In this document: one piece after another, positions 57,752-64,000 of the stretch
Position numbering within the stretch: the stretch's first letter is position 1
How the letters are laid out: every line of letters begins with the position of its first letter
Assembly: GCF_008704935.1 (NCBI RefSeq)
Contig: NZ_CP023692.1
Location: forward strand, 1,364,001-1,428,000
From: Streptomyces vinaceus
GTDB lineage: Bacteria > Actinomycetota > Actinomycetes > Streptomycetales > Streptomycetaceae
Direction of reading: 5' to 3'
DNA length: 64,000 nucleotides
Position numbers and translations under genes: made by a program
Notes under the pieces: generated by a model
The model's input: only the letters and a program-made list of their open reading frames with translations
Database searches by the model: none
Told to the model about the DNA's origin: nothing

Positions 57752-58585
57752 ATGAAGATCCTCGTCTCCGCCGACATGGAAGGCGCCACGGGCGTCACCT
57801 GGCCCGCCGACGTCCTGCCCGGGACCCCCCAGTGGGAGCGCTGCCGCTCCCTGTTCACCTCCGACGTGAACGCCGCCGTCCTCGGCTTCCTCGACGGCGG
57901 CGCCGACGAGGTCCTCATCAACGAGGCCCACTGGACCATGCGGAACCTGCTGCTCGAACAGCTCGACGAGCGGGCCCAGATGCTCACCGGCCGCCACAAG
58001 ACCCTCTCCATGGTCGAGGGCGTCCAGCACGGGGACGTCGACGGCGTCGCGTTCGTCGGCTACCACACCGGCGCCGGCTCCGAGGGCGTCCTCGCCCACA
58101 CCTACCTCGCCAACTCCATCACCGGGGTCTGGCTGAACGGGACCCGCGCGAGCGAGGGGCTGCTCAACGCCCACGTCGTCGCCGAGTACGGGGTGCCGGT
58201 CGTCCTCGTCACCGGCGACGACCTGACCTGCGTGGACGCCGACGGCTACGCCCCGGACGCGCTGAAGGTCGCCGTCAAGGACCACGTCTCGCGCTACGCC
58301 GCCGTCTGCCGCACCCCGGCCCGTACCGCCGCCGACATCCGGTCCGCCGCCCGGCGGGCCACGGCCCTCGCCGTACGCCGGGATCCCGTGCGCGGCGGCC
58401 CGTACACGGTGGAGCTGGAGTTCGACGCCGCGCACCTGGCGATGGCCGCCACCGTCGTCCCGGGCACCGAACGCTTCGGGGAACGCAAGGTCGCGTACAC
58501 CAGCGAGACGATGTACGAGGGGATCCGCACCTTCAAGGCGGTCACGACGGTCGTCTCCGCAGCCGTGGAGGAGCAGTATGGCTGA
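57752..58585 (+). CDS. M55-family D-aminopeptidase (DppA-like)
   Basis: A 277-residue zinc peptidase of family M55. The metal ligands Asp8 and Glu10 are in SADMEGATG, with further family histidines in NEAHWTMRN and GYHTGAG. B. subtilis DppA removes N-terminal D-Ala from D-peptides such as peptidoglycan fragments. Here the M20 peptidase gene overlaps by 8 bp and an S9 peptidase follows, suggesting stepwise degradation of D-containing peptides. ATG 57752 is used; the ribosome site CGGGGGG is plain. Confidence 0.9.
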   Translation: MKILVSADMEGATGVTWPADVLPGTPQWERCRSLFTSDVNAAVLGFLDGGADEVLINEAHWTMRNLLLEQLDERAQMLTGRHKTLSMVEGVQHGDVDGVAFVGYHTGAGSEGVLAHTYLANSITGVWLNGTRASEGLLNAHVVAEYGVPVVLVTGDDLTCVDADGYAPDALKVAVKDHVSRYAAVCRTPARTAADIRSAARRATALAVRRDPVRGGPYTVELEFDAAHLAMAATVVPGTERFGERKVAYTSETMYEGIRTFKAVTTVVSAAVEEQYG

Positions 58586-59945
58586 CATGCCCGCAGTCAC
58601 GCAGGAGCCCCGGGCGGGCCGGGAGTCCCCCGTGGACCGGCTCGCGCTCGACGAAGCCGTCGATTTCACCTCCGGCCTGATCCGCATCGACACCACGAAC
58701 CGGGGCGGCGGCGACTGCCGTGAGCGTCCCGCCGCCGAGTACGTCGCCGAGCGGCTCGCCGCCGCCGGCGCGGAGCCGGTCCTGCTGGAGCGCTCGCCGG
58801 GCCGCACGAACGTGGTGGCCCGGATCGAGGGCACCGACCCCGGAGCGCAGGCGCTCCTCGTCCACGGCCACCTCGACGTGGTGCCCGCCGAGGCCGCGGA
58901 GTGGAGCGTGGACCCCTTCTCCGGGGAGGTCCGCGACGGGGTGGTCTGGGGGCGCGGCGCCGTCGACATGAAGAACATGGACGCGATGGTGCTGGCCGTC
59001 GTACGGGCCTGGGCGCGGGCCGGTGTCAGACCCCGCCGGGACATCGTGATCGCCTACACCGCGGACGAGGAGGACAGCGCCGTCGACGGCTCGGGATTCC
59101 TCGCCGACCGGCACGCGCACCTCTTCGAGGGCTGTACGGAGGGCCTGAGCGAGTCCGGCGCCTTCACCGTGCACAACGGCCCCGGCCAGGCCCTCTACCC
59201 CATCGCCGCCGGCGAACGCGGCACCGCCTGGCTGAAGTTGACGGCCCAGGGCACCGCCGGACACGGCTCCAAGCCCAACCGGGCCAATGCCGTCAGCCGG
59301 CTCGCCGCCGCCGTGGCCCGGATCGGCGAGTACCGCTGGCCCGTCCGGCTCACCGGCACGGTCGCCGCCTGCATCACCCGGCTGGCGGCCCTCCAGGGGC
59401 TCACGGTGGACCCCGGCGCCCGCAGCTTCGACCTCGACGCGGTCCTCGGCAAGCTGGGCCCGGCCGGTCTCCTCGTCGAGGCGACGGTGCGCAACAGCGC
59501 CAACCCGACCATGCTCAGCGCCGGTTACAAGCTCAACGTCATCCCGGGCACGGCCACCGCGTACGTGGACGGCCGGATGCTGCCCGGCACCGAGGCCGAG
59601 TTCATCGCCACCCTCGACGAACTCACCGGCCCCGACGTCACCTGGGAGTTCCACCACCGCGAGGTGGCCCTCGAAGCCCCCGTGGACGGGCGGACGTTCG
59701 CGGTCCTGCGCGAGTCCGTCGAGCGCTTCGACCCCGAGGGGCACGTGGTGCCGTTCTGCATGGCGGGCGGCACCGACGCCAAGCAGTTCTCCCGGCTCGG
59801 GATCACCGGATACGGCTTCTCCCCGCTGAAACTGCCGCCCGGCTTCGACTACTGGTCCCTCTTCCACGGCGTGGACGAGCGGGTCCCCGTCGAAGCCCTG
59901 CACTTCGGCGTACGCGTCCTCGACCACGCCCTGCGCACCCTGTGA
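58578..59945 (+). CDS. M20-family metallopeptidase
   Basis: A 455-residue dinuclear zinc peptidase or deacylase of family M20. The metal-binding motif LLVHGHLDVVP, the catalytic bridging residue in WGRGAVDMKNM, the glutamates of YTADEEDSAVDG and the C-terminal HGVDERVPVEALHFG are complete; the dimerisation domain follows TAQGTAGHGSKPNRANAVSRL. ATG 58578 has GGAGGAG 7 nt upstream and overlaps the M55 gene by 8 bp. Its stop begins the 14-bp repeat that carries translation into the S9 peptidase gene. Confidence 0.92.
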   Translation: MADMPAVTQEPRAGRESPVDRLALDEAVDFTSGLIRIDTTNRGGGDCRERPAAEYVAERLAAAGAEPVLLERSPGRTNVVARIEGTDPGAQALLVHGHLDVVPAEAAEWSVDPFSGEVRDGVVWGRGAVDMKNMDAMVLAVVRAWARAGVRPRRDIVIAYTADEEDSAVDGSGFLADRHAHLFEGCTEGLSESGAFTVHNGPGQALYPIAAGERGTAWLKLTAQGTAGHGSKPNRANAVSRLAAAVARIGEYRWPVRLTGTVAACITRLAALQGLTVDPGARSFDLDAVLGKLGPAGLLVEATVRNSANPTMLSAGYKLNVIPGTATAYVDGRMLPGTEAEFIATLDELTGPDVTWEFHHREVALEAPVDGRTFAVLRESVERFDPEGHVVPFCMAGGTDAKQFSRLGITGYGFSPLKLPPGFDYWSLFHGVDERVPVEALHFGVRVLDHALRTL

Positions 59946-59989
59946 TGGTGACCCCGTGATGGTGATTCTGTGATGGTGAGCCGGTGATG
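59942..59989 (+). repeat. 14-bp tandem repeat forming a stop-start relay
   Basis: Units beginning GTGATGG start at 59942, 59956, 59970 and 59984; the first three share GTGATGGTGA and differ only in the last 4 bp. The M20 stop TGA is followed in TGATG overlap by ATG 59945. That frame stops after four codons at a TGA overlapping ATG 59959, then again to ATG 59973 and finally ATG 59987, the S9 peptidase start. Confidence 0.9.
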
Positions 59990-61984
59990 GCGGTGCCGAC
60001 CGGGCCCTACGGCAGCTGGCCCTCGCCCATCGACGCGGCCGTCGCCGCCTCGCTCGACGGGCGGCCCGAGTACGTGGGCACCGTCGGCGCCGAGGTGTGG
60101 TGGACCGAGCCCCGCCCGGCCGAGGGCGGCCGCCGCACCCTGGTGCGCCGGCCCTCGGACGGCGGCCCCGAGTCCTCGGTGCTGCCGGCCCCGTGGAACG
60201 TCCGCAGCAGGGTCACCGAGTACGGCGGCCGCCCCTGGGCGGGTACCGAACGGCCTTCGGGCGGGCCCCTGTTGGTGTTCGTGCACTTCGCCGACCAGCG
60301 GATGTACGCGTACGAGCCCGACGCGCCCGGCGACGCCCGCACCCCGCGCCCCCTGACCCCGCTCTCCCCGGTCGGCGGCGGCCTGCGCTGGGCCGACCCC
60401 GTGCTGCGCGGCGGCGAAGTCTGGTGCGTGCTGGAGGAGTTCACCGGCCCGGCGCCGACCGACGTGCGCCGGGTGCTGGCCGCCGTACCCCTGGACGGCT
60501 CGGCCGCCGAGGACCGGTCCCTCGTCCTCGAACTCACCGATGACCGGCACCGGTTCACCACCGGACCCCGGCTCTCCCCCGACGGGCTGCGGGCGGCCTG
60601 GCTGGTGTGGGACCACCCCCGGATGCCGTGGGACGGCACCGAGGTACGGCTCGCCGAGGTCGGGCCCGACGGGACGCTGACCGGGGCCCGTACCGTCCTC
60701 GGCGGCCCCGAGGAGTCCGTCGCCCAGGTGGAGTGGACCTCGGCGGGGGCCCTGCTCGCCGTCAGCGACCGCAGCGGCTGGTGGAACCCGTACCGGGTGG
60801 ACCCGGCGAGCGGCGAGGCCGTCAACCTGTGCCCGCGCGAGGAGGAGTTCGGCGGCCCCCTGTGGAAGCCGGGGCTGAGCTGGCTGGCCCCGCTGCCCGG
60901 CGGGCTCGTCGCCGTCCTGCACGGCCAGGGCTCCTCCGTGCTCGGCGTCCTCGACCCGGAGAGCGGGGACCTGGTGGACGCCGCCGGGCCGTGGACGGCC
61001 TGGCAGCCGACGCTCGCCGCGCACGGCAACCGCGTGTACGGGGTCGCGGCCAGCCCGCGCAGCGCCTACGAGGTGGTCGAGCTCGACGTCGAGTCGGGGC
61101 ACGCCCGGGTGGTGGGCGCGGCCGGGGTGGACCCGGTGGACCCCTCGTACTACCCCGAACCCCAGAGCCGGACCTTCCTCGGCCCCGGCGGCCGGGAGAT
61201 CCACGCCCACATCTACCCGCCGCACCACCCGGCGCGCCGGGCCCCCGCCGACGAACTGCCCCCGTACGTGGTGTGGGCGCACGGCGGCCCCACCGACCAC
61301 GTGCCGCCCGTACTCGACCTGCACATCGCGTACTTCACCTCGCGCGGCATCGGCGTGGCCGAGGTGAACTACGGCGGCTCCAGCGGCTACGGGCGCGCCT
61401 ACCGGGAGCGGCTGCGCGAACAGTGGGGCGTCGTGGACGTGGAGGACTGCGCGGCGGTCGCCCGGGCGCTGGCCGCCGAGGGCACCGCGGACCCGGCGCG
61501 GCTCGCCATCCGCGGCGGCAGCGCGGGCGGCTGGACGGCGGCGGCCTCGCTGGCCGCCACCGACCTGTACGCCTGCGCGGCGGTCATCTACCCCGTGCTG
61601 GACCTGCTGGGCTTCGCCGAGGAGACCCACGACCTGGAGTCGCACTACATCGACGGCCTGGCCGGCCCCCCGCAGACCCTCGCCGTGCGGTGCCGGGAGC
61701 GCTCGCCGCTGGCCCGCGCCGGGCGGATCACCGCCCCCTTCGTCCTGCTCCAGGGCCTGGAGGACCCGGTCTGCCCGCCGGCCCAGGCGGAGCGGTTCCT
61801 GGCCGCGCTGCGCGGGCGGCCGGTGCCGCACGCGTACGTCGCCTTCGAGGGCGAGGGGCACGGCTTCCGGCGGGCGGAGACCATGGTCCGCGCGCTGGAG
61901 GCGGAACTCTCGCTGTACTCCCAGGTGTTCGGCTTCGAACGGACGGACGTACCGCGGCTGGCGCTGGAGCCGGGCCCACCCTGA
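59987..61984 (+). CDS. S9-family prolyl oligopeptidase-like peptidase
   Basis: A 665-residue serine peptidase. The first 400 residues form a beta-propeller-like domain (repeated LSPDG, SDRSGWWNPYRVD), and the C-terminal alpha/beta hydrolase domain has VVWAHGGPTDHV as oxyanion region, the nucleophile in RGGSAGGWTAA, the acid in QGLEDPVCPP and the His in EGEGHGFRR. The architecture is dipeptidyl/acylaminoacyl-peptidase-like. No signal peptide is present, so it acts in the cytoplasm. ATG 59987 is the end of the stop-start relay; GTG 59984 in frame is a less likely start. Confidence 0.92.
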   Translation: MAVPTGPYGSWPSPIDAAVAASLDGRPEYVGTVGAEVWWTEPRPAEGGRRTLVRRPSDGGPESSVLPAPWNVRSRVTEYGGRPWAGTERPSGGPLLVFVHFADQRMYAYEPDAPGDARTPRPLTPLSPVGGGLRWADPVLRGGEVWCVLEEFTGPAPTDVRRVLAAVPLDGSAAEDRSLVLELTDDRHRFTTGPRLSPDGLRAAWLVWDHPRMPWDGTEVRLAEVGPDGTLTGARTVLGGPEESVAQVEWTSAGALLAVSDRSGWWNPYRVDPASGEAVNLCPREEEFGGPLWKPGLSWLAPLPGGLVAVLHGQGSSVLGVLDPESGDLVDAAGPWTAWQPTLAAHGNRVYGVAASPRSAYEVVELDVESGHARVVGAAGVDPVDPSYYPEPQSRTFLGPGGREIHAHIYPPHHPARRAPADELPPYVVWAHGGPTDHVPPVLDLHIAYFTSRGIGVAEVNYGGSSGYGRAYRERLREQWGVVDVEDCAAVARALAAEGTADPARLAIRGGSAGGWTAAASLAATDLYACAAVIYPVLDLLGFAEETHDLESHYIDGLAGPPQTLAVRCRERSPLARAGRITAPFVLLQGLEDPVCPPAQAERFLAALRGRPVPHAYVAFEGEGHGFRRAETMVRALEAELSLYSQVFGFERTDVPRLALEPGPP

Positions 61985-61999
61985 TCCGAAAGACACCGC

Positions 62000-63310
62000 C
62001 TAGGCCGGGAGATCGAGCCCGGTGTAGATCTGGTTGAGCACGGTGGGCAGCAGGGCCTGGGCGGTGGTGCGGCCGTCCGGGGCCACGGTCAGGTTGGTCC
62101 AGATGACGAGCGTGACGTCGTTGGCCGGGTCGTGGCCCATGAAGGAGTTGAAGCCCGGGAGTTCACCGCCGTGGTAGTACAGCTCGATGTTCCGGCCGAG
62201 GTGCTGGTAGGCGATGCCGTAGCCGTACTTCTGGCCGTCGGGAGCCGCCGGGTTCTCCGCCTGCGGGCTGTGCAGCCACTGCCGCTGGGACGCCGGGTCC
62301 AGCACCGTGCCCCTCACCAGGGCGCGGATCCAGGTGGCCAGGTCGTCCGCGGTGGATACGGCCCCGCCCGCCGCGCCGGCGTAGGAGGGGTTCTGGCGCG
62401 TGTAGTCCAGGGGCTTCAGCTTCCCGGACTCCGCCGCCTCGCGGATGGCGGCGGGGTAGGGGTCGTCGGCCAGGGCGTAGACCGAGCCGCCGTACATGTA
62501 GCCGTGCGCGGCGGGCTCGGGCAGGGAGCGGTCGTCGGCGGCCGGCAGTGACGTCCCCTTCAGCCCGAGCGGGGTGAAGAGCCGGTCCCGCAACTGCTGG
62601 GCCAGGGGCCGGCCTCCGGCCTTCTCGGCGACCAGGCCCAGCAGGACGTAGTTGGTGTTGCTGTACTCGTAGGACGCTCCGGGGGCGAAGTTCGGCGGGT
62701 GCCGGAAGGCGATGTCCAGCATCTGCTGCGGGGTCCGGGCCTTGCCCGGGTCGGCGTCCAGTGCGGTCGCGAGTTCGGGTGCGCCGGTGTAGTTGTAGAG
62801 CCCGCTGCGCATCTTCAGCAGCTGGGCGAGGGTGATGTGGGCGCCACCCGGCACTCCGGGGACGTAGGCGGAGACCGGGTCGGTCAGCCGCAGCTTGCCC
62901 TCCTGGGCGAGGAGCATGATCAGCGCCGCCGTCATGGTCTTGGTGTTGGAGGCGATCCGGAAGTGGTCGCTCGTCCGCGGCGGCGTGGTGCTGCCCCGCT
63001 CGGACGTGCCGACGATCGCCCGGTACGTGCCCTGCGGGGTGCGGAGCAGCACCACGGCGCCGGGCACCGACAGCTTCTTCGCCGCGCGCTCGACGGTGGC
63101 CTGGAAGGCAGCCGGCTCGATCGGTTTCAGGGGCGGGGGGATCCGGGTGGGGGCGGGGGCGGTCATCGTCGCCGCGGGGACGGGGGCGGGCGAGGGGTCG
63201 GCGAGTGCCGGGGCGGCGGACGGAGCGAGCGGAAGGCCGGCGCCCGCGATCAGCAGGGCCGCACAAGGTGCCAGCAGGGCCGTGTTCCGGCGTGCTCGGG
63301 AGGTCCTCAT
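62000..63310 (-). CDS. Secreted beta-lactamase-related serine hydrolase (DD-peptidase-like)
   Basis: A 436-residue exported enzyme of the class C beta-lactamase/DD-peptidase superfamily. The signal peptide is RRNTALLAPCAALLIAGAGLPLAPSAAPALA, followed by a Pro-rich linker. Active-site motifs are S-x-x-K in IASNTKTM, Y-x-N in YEYSNTNY and H-x-G in YYHGGELPG. Such proteins act as D-alanyl-D-alanine carboxypeptidases or D-amino-acid peptidases/esterases. Proximity to the M55/M20 cluster fits peptidoglycan peptide turnover. ATG 63310 is the first start that gives a canonical signal peptide. Confidence 0.88.
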   Translation of the reverse strand: MRTSRARRNTALLAPCAALLIAGAGLPLAPSAAPALADPSPAPVPAATMTAPAPTRIPPPLKPIEPAAFQATVERAAKKLSVPGAVVLLRTPQGTYRAIVGTSERGSTTPPRTSDHFRIASNTKTMTAALIMLLAQEGKLRLTDPVSAYVPGVPGGAHITLAQLLKMRSGLYNYTGAPELATALDADPGKARTPQQMLDIAFRHPPNFAPGASYEYSNTNYVLLGLVAEKAGGRPLAQQLRDRLFTPLGLKGTSLPAADDRSLPEPAAHGYMYGGSVYALADDPYPAAIREAAESGKLKPLDYTRQNPSYAGAAGGAVSTADDLATWIRALVRGTVLDPASQRQWLHSPQAENPAAPDGQKYGYGIAYQHLGRNIELYYHGGELPGFNSFMGHDPANDVTLVIWTNLTVAPDGRTTAQALLPTVLNQIYTGLDLPA

Positions 63311-63387
63311 GCACTCACCCCAACCCGATATGGGCAGAATCACCCAATTTTAGCAGCGCTGTCGGAGGCGGGCCGCGCCGGACCGTT

Positions 63388-64000
63388 TCAGGCGGTGTGC
63401 AGCCAGACCCGGAGGGGGCCCAGCGGGGCGAACCCGTGGCGAAGGGCCGTGTCCAGGTCCTCCCCGGACTCGTAGCCGACCACCGCGTGGCCGGGCCACA
63501 GACCCGCGACCGCCGCGAGGGCACCCGACCAGGCCTCGTCGCCGGGGGTGCCGTCCGCCGCGAAGACGTTGGAGAGGCCGACGACGGCGCCCGTACGGTG
63601 GGCGGCGGCCCCGGCCACGACGCGCCCGTCACCCGACCGCCCGGCGAGGAAGGCGATCTCCGGCGTGAGCAGGCCCGGGTGGAACGGGCCCGTACCCTCC
63701 CCGCCGCCGCTCCACGCCGCCTCCCAGACGGCCAGCTCGCCGGGGTCGGCGACACGGGTCCAGGCGAGGACGGACGCGGCCGGGGCGGGGGCGTGCGCCG
63801 GCCGGTGGATCCACTCGGCGCCGAACAGCACCTCGAAGCCGGCGGGAGCCAGGTCCAGGGCGGCGAAGCTGTCCTTGACCGAACAGCCCGGGGACCGCGT
63901 GTCCATGCCGGCCAGCAGGCCGCCCGCCGAGGCTTGCGGCGTCAGGGTCACGCCGTCCGGGTAGTACGGCGGGGTGCGGTGCGCGCTGGTCCAGGCGTCG
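63388..64000 (-). CDS. GNAT-like acetyltransferase, truncated by the window edge
   Basis: The frame is open to the right-hand edge, so the N-terminus is outside. About 204 residues are visible. The last part (DEAWSGALAAVAGLWPGHAVVGYESGEDLDTALRHGFAPLGPLRVWLHTA) has the alternation of helix and strand ending in GF-x-P-L-G-x-L-x-V-W that is typical of GNAT C-termini, and VVAGAAAHRTGAVVGLSNVFA fits the central strands. An in-frame GTG at 63951 exists, but sequence upstream of it (AWTSAHRTPPYYPDG) looks coding. Function unknown. Confidence 0.6.
   Translation of the reverse strand, partial: DAWTSAHRTPPYYPDGVTLTPQASAGGLLAGMDTRSPGCSVKDSFAALDLAPAGFEVLFGAEWIHRPAHAPAPAASVLAWTRVADPGELAVWEAAWSGGGEGTGPFHPGLLTPEIAFLAGRSGDGRVVAGAAAHRTGAVVGLSNVFAADGTPGDEAWSGALAAVAGLWPGHAVVGYESGEDLDTALRHGFAPLGPLRVWLHTA

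Noticed and set aside
1..64000. CRISPR arrays, IS elements, large inverted repeats
   Set aside because: No regularly spaced repeats with unique spacers, no transposase or terminal inverted repeats. All tandem repeats found are short and local.

Overview
The window is typical Streptomyces chromosome. It has very high GC, GTG/TTG starts, genes coupled by ATGA or GTGA overlaps, a principal-type sigma factor with the Lys/Ala-rich N-terminus of HrdB, many XRE/MmyB, TetR, LysR and IclR regulators, and only four TTA codons that I could find in about 58 genes. It looks like ordinary chromosomal sequence rather than a mobile island: I found no integrase, transposase, CRISPR array or phage structural gene.

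Layout. 0-9.5 kb: FAD/dithiol oxidoreductase, NUDIX hydrolase, two small proteins, a DHA2 efflux pump with a winged-helix tail, a GH4 glycosidase, an XRE/MmyB regulator and then module A (HTH regulator, ImmA/IrrE-like metalloprotease, 7-TM MAB_1171c-type protein). 9.5-24 kb: DUF4239 protein, YfcC transporter, metG, a sigma factor coupled to a large IclR-like protein, LysR with an SBF transporter, 2Fe-2S protein, fdhD, a KAS III paralogue and LtrA. 24-33 kb: tRNA-Leu(GAG), acyl-CoA synthetase, a branched-chain-amino-acid-type ABC operon with an unusual permease-permease-ATPase fusion, aldo/keto reductase, ricin-fold protein, pterin dehydratase. 33-39 kb: XRE regulator, small membrane protein, module B (HTH regulator, metalloprotease, FAD oxidoreductase, 7-TM protein). 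39-46 kb: old-yellow-enzyme protein, folD with a ZTP riboswitch leader, methyltransferase, HrdB-like sigma factor, SRPBCC protein, amino acid permease. 46-64 kb: holin-like/phosphodiesterase fusion, MBL and DedA proteins, TetR/hydrolase pair, decayed epimerase, aminotransferase-like protein without the PLP lysine, methyltransferase, M55-M20-S9 peptidase cluster, serine hydrolase and an edge-truncated GNAT-like gene.

Most notable: (1) modules A and B are paralogous copies of one HTH-protease-7TM system about 27 kb apart. Both protease genes and one HTH gene carry the rare TTA codon, at different places, which suggests bldA-dependent developmental expression. (2) Two gene junctions (32094-32159 and 59942-59989) are tandem repeats of 11 and 14 bp in which every unit supplies a start codon overlapping the previous stop. 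They form chains of 3-5-codon mini-ORFs linking one gene to the next. (3) Several regulatory sites are readable from sequence: the ZTP riboswitch, two TGACG-N3-CGTCA operators 33 bp apart on an ABC-operon promoter, a 37-bp TetR dyad over a -10 box, and a SigR-type promoter before the sigma factor gene.
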